Assembly (NCBI GenBank): GCA_934613645.1
Contig: CAKTTC010000005.1
Coordinates: 1 to 64,000 of the forward strand
DNA from: an uncultured Opitutales bacterium
GTDB lineage: Bacteria > Verrucomicrobiota > Verrucomicrobiia > Opitutales > Intestinicryptomonadaceae
Direction: 5' to 3'
DNA length: 64,000 nucleotides
Both the position numbers and the translations under genes were made by a program. Positions within the stretch are counted from its first letter, which is position 1. Each line of letters starts with the position of its first letter. This document shows positions 52,023-59,704 of this stretch, piece by piece. The notes below the pieces were generated by a model. That model was given only the letters and a program-made list of their open reading frames with translations. It had not been told where the DNA came from and ran no database searches.

Positions 52023-53210
52023 ATGTCTAACAGACCCTTGAACGTAGGTTTAGTAGGCGGCGGTTGCGGCGCGTTTATCGCACAGCCCCACCAGAAAGCA
52101 ATCCATTCAGACGGCACGCGCAGAGTTGTGGCGGCGGCTCTCCACCCGAATCCCGAAGTGGCAATGAAGGAAGCCGAAAACTGGCCGTATCCCATCAAGG
52201 GCTATCCGTCGTATGTCGATATGATTAACGACCAGAAAAACCTGCCCGAAGACCAGCGTCTTGACTATATCCTTATCGTCACCCCCAATTTCGTCCACTT
52301 CGACCCCGCAATGAAGGCAATCGAAGCGGGAATCCCCGTAATGTGCGAAAAGCCGCTTACAATCAACCTCGAACAGGCCGACCAACTTGTTGCTGCGGCC
52401 ACGGCGAAGGGGCTCCCGTTCGCGGTTGCGCACACATACCTCGGGCACTGGACTTCGTGGTTCTCGCGCTTCGTGGTTACAAGCGGACTGCTCGGCGATA
52501 TTCGCTGGGTTGACTCGTCCTACATTCAGGGCTGGCTTGCAAGCAAGATTGAAAAACAGGGCGGCGACACGGGTGCAGACTGGAGAACCGACCCCAAACG
52601 CTCGGGCGGCTCGCTCTGCTTGGGCGATATCGGCACACACGCTTTGATGCAACTGCGCTTCGTCACGGGCTTGGACGTCACGCGCGTTTCCGCCCATATG
52701 GAAACATTCGTAAAAAGCCGCCTGCTCGACGACCACGCAACAGTTTACTGCCAGCTCTCCAACGGAGCAAAGGGAATGGTCAGAGCCTCGCAAATCTGCA
52801 TAGGCCACAAGAACGATATGGCAATCGAAGTTGCGGGCACAAAGGGCACGCTCATGTGGCGTCAGGAAGAGCCCGAAAAGGTCACGATTATGCTCCCCGG
52901 ACAGCCCGACAGAGTTTACTGGCGCGGCGGCGTTGAAGCCAACGACGGCTTCCTCGGCGACGTTCCCGAATATATCCTCAAAGAGCCGCGCATTCCGTCG
53001 GGTCACCCCGAAGGCTTCCACGACGCCTACGCGCGCCTGCACAGAGAATTCGAAAAAGACGTCCGCGCTTGGCAGAAGGGCGAAAAGTTCTCGTATGAGC
53101 ACACGCGCTACGCCACAGTTCTGGACGGCAGAATGGGCTTGGCGTTCGTCGATGCGTCGCTTAAGAGCAACGCAAAGGAAGGCGCGTGGGAAGACGTCAA
53201 GCTTTCGTAA
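52023..53210 (+). CDS. Gfo/Idh/MocA-family oxidoreductase
   Basis: 395 aa. An N-terminal Rossmann domain begins VGLVGGGCGAFIAQPH; PVMCEKPLTINLEQADQLV carries the conserved EKP. The C-terminal substrate-binding part has GGSLCLGDIGTHALMQL with the family His and GLAFVDASLKS. These NAD(P)-dependent enzymes oxidise sugars or inositols; the substrate is not deducible. It is a single gene with RBS AAAGGA, divergent from eno (255-bp gap) and ended by a strong terminator. Confidence 0.9.
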   Translation: MSNRPLNVGLVGGGCGAFIAQPHQKAIHSDGTRRVVAAALHPNPEVAMKEAENWPYPIKGYPSYVDMINDQKNLPEDQRLDYILIVTPNFVHFDPAMKAIEAGIPVMCEKPLTINLEQADQLVAAATAKGLPFAVAHTYLGHWTSWFSRFVVTSGLLGDIRWVDSSYIQGWLASKIEKQGGDTGADWRTDPKRSGGSLCLGDIGTHALMQLRFVTGLDVTRVSAHMETFVKSRLLDDHATVYCQLSNGAKGMVRASQICIGHKNDMAIEVAGTKGTLMWRQEEPEKVTIMLPGQPDRVYWRGGVEANDGFLGDVPEYILKEPRIPSGHPEGFHDAYARLHREFEKDVRAWQKGEKFSYEHTRYATVLDGRMGLAFVDASLKSNAKEGAWEDVKLS

Positions 53211-53234
53211 TAAAAAACGCAGTTTTTCAAAACG

Positions 53235-53264
53235 AAGCGCGGTCGGATTCGGCCGCGCTTTTTT
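53235..53264 (+). terminator. Intrinsic terminator
   Basis: The stem AGCGCGG / CCGCGCT with an intervening loop and a T6 tail, 25 bp after the oxidoreductase stop. Confidence 0.85.
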
Positions 53265-53473
53265 GCTTTTTCTTAGCCTACAATAAAAAGCGGCTTCCCT
53301 CCGATAAAACGCCCGCAACGAACCGCTCGCCCCGTCCGCCGTGCGCCGACGTGTCCGCCCGCCACGCGCAACTTCCGCGAACCGTTTCGCCCGCGCTCGC
53401 CAAGCCGCAAACGCCAAAAATTCGGCAAAAAAAAATTGCAATTTCGAAATAATGTGAAATGTTTGGAGTAGTT

Positions 53474-53857
53474 ATGGAATTGTCTAATTACATACCCGTC
53501 CTGATTCAAATAATAGTCGCAGTGTCGCTCCCGTTGGCGATTATAGCGGCAAGCCACATTTTCGGGCAGAGAGCCAAAACGAACAAACTAAAAGACTCCG
53601 CCTACGAGTGCGGTATCGCGCCCGAAGGCCGCCCGCATACGCGCTACGGCGCAAAGTTCTACCTTGTGGCAATGCTGTTTGTGATTTTCGACATCGAAGT
53701 GGTTTTCCTGCTGCCCATTGCAATCAGCTACCCGAAAGTTGCGGCGTTGGCTCCCGTGCTGCTGCCCGTGCTTTTCTTCCTCGCGGTTTTATGCGCGGGA
53801 ATTATCTACGAAATAAAGAAAGACGCCCTAAACTGGAACATACCGAAATCAAACTGA
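53474..53857 (+). CDS. nuoA: NADH-quinone oxidoreductase subunit A
   Basis: 127 aa from the ATG at 53474, preceded by GGAG at good spacing. There are three membrane helices. The conserved Complex I subunit segment KDSAYECGIAPEG is followed by RYGAKFYLVAMLFVIFDIEVVFLLP. It stands alone, with no nuoB-N next to it. One base separates it from the diadenylate cyclase gene, an unexpected coupling. Confidence 0.93.
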   Translation: MELSNYIPVLIQIIVAVSLPLAIIAASHIFGQRAKTNKLKDSAYECGIAPEGRPHTRYGAKFYLVAMLFVIFDIEVVFLLPIAISYPKVAALAPVLLPVLFFLAVLCAGIIYEIKKDALNWNIPKSN

Positions 53858-53858
53858 G

Positions 53859-55226
53859 ATGAAGTTGACGAGATTTTTGTCGAAGAAAAGAATTGTCGAT
53901 ATCGGAAGCGAATCGCTTGTCGGTGCGCTTGAAGAGTTGTTGAATACAATCCCCGCGTCGCTTCTTCCCGAAAATCTCAGAAAGTCGGTTCTGGCAAACA
54001 TAGTAGACCGCGAGCGCAATATGCCGACATACCTCGACAACGGCATTTGCATGCCGCACACGCGCGTAAAGGGGCTGAAACAAAAATACATTTTCGCGGT
54101 TGGCCGCTGCCCCAAGGGGCTTACTTTCCCAAGCGGCGCGAACGAAACCTACACGAAAACGCGCACGCTGTTTCTGCTGATTTCCGACGAAAACGTAGAC
54201 TCCTACCTCAACGTGCTCAACACGCTAAGCAGGGGGCTTTCGGAAAACAAAACGGCGGAAAAGTTAGGTGCGGCGCAGTCGCTGAAGGAATTTTCCGCGC
54301 TGTTGCTGAACGCGTTGAACGCGGGCGGAGCGCAGCGGAACGCCGACCAAAAGAGGGCGCGCCCGAAGAACGAAGTCAAGGTAAATTCGCTGCTGATGCG
54401 CTCGGCGGCGAAAATCGCAAAAGTTGCGGGCTGCAACGCAATCCTGCTGCAGGGCGACGTTTTCGACGAAATCCCGAGCATATCGGGGTTCTTCGACAAG
54501 CTCAAAATAGTCGTGATGACTGAGCGCGCGGTGCTCCCCATTCCCGACTCTTGGGACATAGTAAACGTGCGCACGTTCTCAAAGGAACGTTTTTCGCAGT
54601 TGCGCAGCGCGATAATCATAGGCCTTACCCGCGGCATTTTCAAAACTACCGACCGCGTGTGCTGCATAGGCGGAATGAAAGACTCCAACCTCATCGACTC
54701 AATCGTGATGTTGGACATCTCCAAACATTTCTCCGACATTTTCTCGCAAAAAGACCTCCTGCCGAACAACGTCAAGCCCGAAGTGCTTGAGCGCATTGTC
54801 GATTTGGCAACAGAGCTTTCGGTGGAGGGGCGCGAGGGCAAACCTGTCGGCTGCCTGTTCGTGGTGGGCAACAAGAACGAGCTTGCCCCGCACCTCAAGC
54901 AGCTTATTCTCAATCCTTTCAGCGGCTACAAGCCCGAAGACAGAAATATCCTCAACCCGTTTATGGACGAAACCGTCAAAGAGTATTCGCTCATCGACGG
55001 CGCGTTTATCATTGACGAAAACGGCATTATGCTTTCGGCGGGCACGCTAATCCACACGCCCGACTTCAAACTCCAGCTCCCCGGGGGGCTCGGCTCGCGC
55101 CACGCGGCGGCGTATTCAATATCGCTTATGACCGACTGCGTTGCGCTTGTAATCTCCTCAAGCACGGGCATAGTTACAATGTTCCGCAAAGGACAGGCAA
55201 TTCCGCTCAACGACAAAATCCGTTAG
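53859..55226 (+). CDS. PTS EIIA - PK_C-like - diadenylate cyclase fusion
   Basis: 455 aa in three parts. Residues about 1-150 resemble a PTS EIIA type-2 (Fru/Ntr) domain with candidate phospho-His67 in NGICMPHTRVKG. Residues about 175-300 (RSAAKIAKVAGCNAILLQGD, VVMTERAVLPIP, IGLTRGIFKTTDRVCC) resemble the pyruvate-kinase C-terminal-like domain found in CdaZ-type cyclases. Residues about 310-455 are a DAC domain with DGA (380-382, SLIDGAFIIDENG) and, where RHR is usual, RHA (414-416). It would make c-di-AMP from ATP under PTS control. The altered third motif residue leaves activity uncertain. No membrane helix. Confidence 0.75.
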   Translation: MKLTRFLSKKRIVDIGSESLVGALEELLNTIPASLLPENLRKSVLANIVDRERNMPTYLDNGICMPHTRVKGLKQKYIFAVGRCPKGLTFPSGANETYTKTRTLFLLISDENVDSYLNVLNTLSRGLSENKTAEKLGAAQSLKEFSALLLNALNAGGAQRNADQKRARPKNEVKVNSLLMRSAAKIAKVAGCNAILLQGDVFDEIPSISGFFDKLKIVVMTERAVLPIPDSWDIVNVRTFSKERFSQLRSAIIIGLTRGIFKTTDRVCCIGGMKDSNLIDSIVMLDISKHFSDIFSQKDLLPNNVKPEVLERIVDLATELSVEGREGKPVGCLFVVGNKNELAPHLKQLILNPFSGYKPEDRNILNPFMDETVKEYSLIDGAFIIDENGIMLSAGTLIHTPDFKLQLPGGLGSRHAAAYSISLMTDCVALVISSSTGIVTMFRKGQAIPLNDKIR

Positions 55227-55271
55227 CCCCACAAACAACATCGCGAGCCGCACAACACCCCTCACGACAAT

Positions 55272-56306
55272 ATGCTACGCATTATGGCAAAATTTTTCTG
55301 GCTTGACGCCATCGTTCTAACTCTGGGCATCTGCCTTGCATTCGCGCGCGGAGAGGCCGTCGCGGGCGAGGGAATGTCGTTCGTGTTCGGGGCGGCAATC
55401 ATTGCCGCGCTCGAAATCAGCCTCAGCTTCGACAACGCCGTAATCAACGCCTCGAAGCTCAAAAATATGGCACCCGTCTGGCGGCGGCGTTTCCTGACGT
55501 GGGGCGTGCTGATTGCAGTGTTCGGAATGCGCTTCGTGTTCCCGATACTGATTGTGTCGATTTTCTCGGGCGTCTCCTGCGGCGGCGTGTTGAAAATGGC
55601 GTTGGCCGACGCCGAGCAATACGAATTTTATCTGGCGGAATCGCACATCGGCATTTCGTCGTTCGGCGGCGCGTTCCTGCTGATGTTGTTCTGCGAATTC
55701 ATGTTCGACAACAACAAAGACCTGCACTGGATTGCCCCCGCCGAAAAGTTTTTGAAGAAAATCGGGCGCGTAAAATTCGCCCCCCTCTTGGCTACCGCCG
55801 CGGCAGTTGCGGCAATCCAGATTTTCATCGACGCCGACAAGCGCGCGGTATCGCTCGCGGCGGGATTTGCGGGAATAATAATCCACCTGCTCGTGCACGG
55901 CATAAGCGAAAAGCTCGAAAAAATGGCACAGCACAAAAACGCCTTTGCGCTCAGGCACGCGGGGCTTGTTGCGTTCCTGTATCTGGAGGTAATTGACGCG
56001 TCGTTTTCGCTCGACGGCGTGCTCGGCGCATTCGCCCTCACGCGCGACGTTATAGTAATCGCAATCGGGCTTACCATAGGCGCGTTTTTCGTGAGGTCGA
56101 TAACGGTATTGCTCGTGGAAAAAAAGACGCTCGAAAAGCTCGTATTCCTCACCCACGGCGCGTATTGGGCGATAGGCTCGCTCGCCCTGATAATGTTGGC
56201 GTCAACAATTCGCGAAATTCCCGAAACAATCACGGGAACGCTCGGCGTATTTCTGATTTTGGCGTCGTTGGCATCCTCCATCCTCTACAACAACAAAAAA
56301 GCGTGA
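55272..56306 (+). CDS. DUF475 (TerC-related) integral membrane protein
   Basis: 344 aa, about nine membrane helices. The DUF475 pattern is clear: AALEISLSFDNAVINASKL near residue 40, LFCEFMFDNNKDLHWI near 140, and LEVIDASFSLDGVLGAFA near 240, with paired acidic residues as in TerC metal-ion exporters. Metal export or tellurite-type resistance is inferred from that relation. The last codons and the TGA stop lie inside the left terminal repeat of R2 copy c. Confidence 0.85.
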   Translation: MLRIMAKFFWLDAIVLTLGICLAFARGEAVAGEGMSFVFGAAIIAALEISLSFDNAVINASKLKNMAPVWRRRFLTWGVLIAVFGMRFVFPILIVSIFSGVSCGGVLKMALADAEQYEFYLAESHIGISSFGGAFLLMLFCEFMFDNNKDLHWIAPAEKFLKKIGRVKFAPLLATAAAVAAIQIFIDADKRAVSLAAGFAGIIIHLLVHGISEKLEKMAQHKNAFALRHAGLVAFLYLEVIDASFSLDGVLGAFALTRDVIVIAIGLTIGAFFVRSITVLLVEKKTLEKLVFLTHGAYWAIGSLALIMLASTIREIPETITGTLGVFLILASLASSILYNNKKA

Positions 56307-56474
56307 GGACGCGTTTGCTTATGAAAATGAAAATTTTTTATTAAGTGAAAAAGGAAATAAAAAATTTTCATAAGCAAACGCTCTCGGGCATCATTTGGTT
56401 TTAACTTCGACTTACGGGCGTTAAGCCCGCTACGCTCGTTAAAACGCAAATCCTGCCTCGAGCCTCACGCTTTT
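56297..56474 (+). mobile_element. R2 inverted-repeat element, copy c (178 bp)
   Basis: Terminal inverted repeats AAAAGCGTGAGG and CCTCACGCTTTT. Compared with copy b both ends carry a matching change (C to T on the left, G to A on the right), so pairing is kept. The internal hairpin is nearly identical to copy b. The element supplies the stop codon of the DUF475 gene. Confidence 0.7.
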
Positions 56475-57384
56475 TAACTTAAAGGGGCGCGGATTGGCAT
56501 AGCCAATCCCGCTTTGTCTACTAATTAAAGTAAGGTAGCATTGGCTTCAATCAATCTACGTCGGTGCACGTCATGTAAAAAACTTTAATTTGAAATTAAA
56601 GCTACATTGGCTTAGCCAATTTGCGCCACTTCACAATACATAAAAAACGCGGATTGGCACAGCCAATGCCGCTTTGCATGGCGGTTGAAGTTTTCTATTA
56701 TATAAATCAGGCGAAACTTTGTTTCGCCTTTTGTTTCATAAACTCGTCGAAGCAAACGCTCTCGGGCATTTTTTATAATTCCGAAAGTGGCGGCAATCGG
56801 CGTAGTCGATTTGCCTTTGCTCTTTGATTGAAGTTTATGTTTAGAATATCCAAGCTATTGTGAAGCAATGCGAATATTCACAGAAAAGGCGTAGCGGTTA
56901 GCTACGCCGAATAACACAAAGAACGTTCGTAGAACGTTCAGGTCAAGGGGCTTCGCCCCTTGCGCGTCATCACAAAAGTTGCCGTAGGCAAGCTTTTGGG
57001 AAGTATAATTGCGTAGCAATTACCCCGCAGGGGTGAGCCGTTGAATTGCGCCTTTATTTCATCGGCGCAAGAGAAACACTCTTGTGCGAGCAAATACAAA
57101 TTGAGCTTCAGGCGAGGCTTCAAAAAAAAATTTGCGGTGGCGGCTGTAGTTGACCTACTGCCCCACTGCCGATTGTTTCGCGAAATATTTTACATTTCCG
57201 AAAGTGGCGCGGATTGGCATAGCCAATCCCGCTTGGACTATTCGTTAAAGCTTCGCCCCTTGTAAATGCGTCAAACGTAGTTTTAGGCAAGGATTCACGT
57301 TTTTGTTGCGATGGGAGCGTAGTTAGCCTACGTGACCGAGCAACAACAAACGTGAAATGCAGCATAAAGCTGCGTTTCACGCAT
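56475..57384. repeat. R1 repeats and other stem-loops (gene-free 0.9 kb)
   Basis: R1 units have palindromes near 56494, 56610, 56655, 56794 and 57215. An R2 fragment with CTCGTCGAAGCAAACGCTCTC is near 56745. Other hairpins are GGGGCTTCGCCCC (56946), AAGTTGCCGTAGGCAAGCTT (56974) shared with R2 copy a, GCGTAGCAATT (57011), and a CGTGAAATGCAG..CTGCGTTTCACG stem (57350-57380) that may end the minus operon stopping at 57385. No credible gene. Confidence 0.7.
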
Positions 57385-57648
57385 TTATTTTTTGAAGTAT
57401 TTCCCCGTCAACTTATCCCTCTCCAAAATAGTAAACCCTGCCCTCTTTATTCGCCCCGTGTCCGACAGCGACTTCTCCTTCCCCGCCGTATACTCAATGT
57501 TTATGTTGAGCCTGTCGTAAACGCGCTTCACCGGTTTGCCGTTTTCGGGGTGCACCTTTAGCGGCTCGGCGGAAATCGCCTGTTCAACCTCGAATTCCTC
57601 GCCCTCGCTTCCGTCGGGCTCTATCGTTGTGTATCTGTATATGGGCAT
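57385..57648 (-). CDS. FmdB-like small protein lacking the zinc-ribbon cysteines
   Basis: 87 aa. The N-terminus MPIYRYTTIEPDGSEGEEFE and the PENGKPVKRVYDRLNI segment follow the FmdB zinc-ribbon layout (MPIYEYRCxxCG..F / CPxCG..xxR), but every cysteine is replaced. It cannot hold the usual zinc. It is last gene of the operon that begins with a proper FmdB paralogue (59622). Function unknown. Confidence 0.6.
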   Translation of the reverse strand: MPIYRYTTIEPDGSEGEEFEVEQAISAEPLKVHPENGKPVKRVYDRLNINIEYTAGKEKSLSDTGRIKRAGFTILERDKLTGKYFKK

Positions 57649-57652
57649 ATTA

Positions 57653-58327
57653 TTATTTTACGAAAATTCCCGTGAGCAGCTCGGCTATTCCGAAGAAAAC
57701 CGCGCTCACCAAGTTGAATAAAAACATTATAACCTTCTTTGTGGGCGGAAAAAACACGAGCGCAAAGAAGATGAAAATTCCGTATCGGGCGAACGCCATG
57801 TAAGTTGAGTCCGACATTCCCGTTGCGTGCTTGAGCAGCCTTCCGCCGTCGAGCGGCGGCACGGGCAGCATATTTATCACGAACAAAATCGCGTTAATCA
57901 TAATGGAAAAACCCGCAACCGTTGCGAAGTCCTCCAGCCCGAACGCGTGAAAAAGCGTCAGCAACAGCGCGGAAATAAGGGCTATAACAAGGTTCGCCGA
58001 CGCCCCGCTCAGCGTAAAAATAACGTCGTCGCGGGCGAACGTTTTTGGGTTCGAAAAACCCGCCTCCACGGGCTTGCCCCAACCGAAAATGAGCGGGAAG
58101 CCCGTGCCCGTTGAAAGCGCAATGCAGGCAATCGGGAAAACGACAGTCCCGAGCATGTCCATGTGCGCAAGCGGGTTTACCGTCACCCTGCCCTGCATTC
58201 GCGGAAGAACGCAGCCGAGCTTGTCGGCGGCGTAGGCGCGGCCAAATTCACGCATTGTGATTGCAATTACAAGGAGGACATACAAAATCCCCCCGCTTCT
58301 AATCTGTGAAATAATTTCGGGTGTCAT
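57653..58327 (-). CDS. Site-2-protease-like (M50) membrane protein lacking both HExxH histidines
   Basis: 224 aa with five or six membrane helices. The family landmarks are present: LVIAITMREFGRAYAADKLG where HEFxHAxxAxxxG is expected, GRVTVNPLAHMD, FTLSGASANLVIAL, and NMLPVPPLDGGRLL with the third-ligand Asp. The zinc motif reads REFGR (residues 26-30; codons CGT and CGC), so both metal-binding His are Arg and the protein should be proteolytically dead. Operon position: 3 bp after the TPR lipoprotein gene and 4 bp before the FmdB-like gene. Confidence 0.8.
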   Translation of the reverse strand: MTPEIISQIRSGGILYVLLVIAITMREFGRAYAADKLGCVLPRMQGRVTVNPLAHMDMLGTVVFPIACIALSTGTGFPLIFGWGKPVEAGFSNPKTFARDDVIFTLSGASANLVIALISALLLTLFHAFGLEDFATVAGFSIMINAILFVINMLPVPPLDGGRLLKHATGMSDSTYMAFARYGIFIFFALVFFPPTKKVIMFLFNLVSAVFFGIAELLTGIFVK

Positions 58328-58330
58328 AAA

Positions 58331-59377
58331 TTATTTTTCGATGTTTTTCGATTTTTTGCGCGAATCCGCCGCCCTTTCGATTTCGCGCAAAAGCAGAGTT
58401 TTGCCGCGCGCAAGAGAGGGGGCGTCAACGGATTGCAAAATCCGCTCCGCTTCGGCGTCGCGCCCAAGCTCCACAAGCACGCGGGCGATGTTCGCGCGGG
58501 CGGTCTGAAGCTCGAGATTGAGCGAAGCCGACTTCTCCAACTCTCTCCAAATAGACAACGCTTTTTGCCAATCGGGCGCAAATAAATCGTAAAAAGACTG
58601 CGCGTAGCGCACCTTTGCGGCGCGGTCGTCGGGATTTTGCTCGGCAATTTTCCGATAACACGCAGTCAAAAGCGCGTCGAACTCGGCGGGCGAAAGGCTT
58701 TCCCCCTTCCCCACGATTTCGTTTTTGCCGAGAACCATTATGTAGGCGCATTGCAGCAAGAAAACCGCGTTGTCGGGTTCGGCTTCGAGCGCGGTGCGGA
58801 CGTGCCCGAACGCCTTGGCGGCCTCGCCCGATTCCGCCTCAAGCGCGGAAAGCTGCTGGAGCACAACGGGGACGTTGGGGCGCAACTCGTCGGCGCGCTT
58901 GAATGTTTCGTAGGCGCGGTCGGACTGACCTATGCGCCGCAAAAATTTTCCGTAGAGAACGTGGGCTTCAAAGTCGTCGGGGTTGTCGAGAAAAAAAGTC
59001 TTCCAGAGCGAATTTACGCGCATTGCCTTTGTAAGAAGCTCGGCGTCGGCATTGGCGTTGCCCGCGCCTATGTTCGGGTCGGCGAAAAGGTCGTCCTGCG
59101 CCTTGAGAATGTCGAGAATCCTGCGTTGGGCGAGCGTGTATGAGTTGCCCGCAGCCGCCGAAGAACCTCCCGAACGCGCCGCTACAGCCTCCGCGCCGTC
59201 GGCGTCGCCCGCGCGCGAAGGGAGCGTTTTTTGCGAAGCACACGCCGCGCACAACAACACCGCAGCCGCAGCCGAACGCACAAACTTCGCCGAGCGAACC
59301 GAGCGCACAACGGGTTCCCCAACGGAACGCGCACGCACCGCACACGCAAAACGCCGAACTGTTTTCGCCCGAAACAT
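58331..59377 (-). CDS. TPR lipoprotein
   Basis: 348 aa from the ATG at 59377, which overlaps the FmdB stop (TGATG). The basic N-terminus is unusually long (about 35 residues) before the hydrophobic stretch and lipobox (VLLCAAC). From about residue 110 there are TPR-like helices (HVLYGKFLRRIGQSDRAYETFKRADEL, ALEAESGEAAKAFGHVRTALEAEPDN). It is probably a periplasmic scaffold. The partner is unknown; it is co-transcribed with the M50-like protein. Confidence 0.7.
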   Translation of the reverse strand: MFRAKTVRRFACAVRARSVGEPVVRSVRSAKFVRSAAAAVLLCAACASQKTLPSRAGDADGAEAVAARSGGSSAAAGNSYTLAQRRILDILKAQDDLFADPNIGAGNANADAELLTKAMRVNSLWKTFFLDNPDDFEAHVLYGKFLRRIGQSDRAYETFKRADELRPNVPVVLQQLSALEAESGEAAKAFGHVRTALEAEPDNAVFLLQCAYIMVLGKNEIVGKGESLSPAEFDALLTACYRKIAEQNPDDRAAKVRYAQSFYDLFAPDWQKALSIWRELEKSASLNLELQTARANIARVLVELGRDAEAERILQSVDAPSLARGKTLLLREIERAADSRKKSKNIEK

Positions 59378-59622
59378 CAGTGGTTGCAATGTCCTCCGCA
59401 ACAGCAGTGCCCGCCGCCCGCGCAACAGTGTCCGCCGCCGCATTCGCCCGAGCGGTGCTTCAGCGCGCTGCGCGAGCCGCCCGACGCGCCCGCGTTGAAC
59501 GTGGAAAGCAGCTTTTGAAGGCGTTTGCTTTTGCAGTGCGGGCACTGGGGTTTTTCGTCGGCGCGGACAAGAAGTTCGAAAACTTCGCCGCATTTTTTGC
59601 ATCTGTATTCAAAAATAGGCAT
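59377..59622 (-). CDS. FmdB-family zinc-ribbon protein with Cys/His-rich tail
   Basis: 81 aa from the ATG at 59622 (MPIFEYRC). The zinc ribbon CKKCG .. CPHCK is intact, followed by a tail of Gly, Cys and His (about 20 residues, HCCAGG..HCCCGG..HCNH) that looks like a metal-binding segment. It is first gene of a four-gene operon. Confidence 0.8.
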   Translation of the reverse strand: MPIFEYRCKKCGEVFELLVRADEKPQCPHCKSKRLQKLLSTFNAGASGGSRSALKHRSGECGGGHCCAGGGHCCCGGHCNH

Positions 59623-59704
59623 AATCGTCCACAAAATAATTGAAAAAATTTTACAAAAATATTGTATTGGATAATTGTAAAATTTAAGATTCTGTCAAAA
59701 AAAA

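Noticed and set aside
53267..53458. Possible small gene in the C-rich stretch before nuoA
   Set aside because: No start with ribosome-binding site; translations are Arg/Pro low-complexity in every frame.
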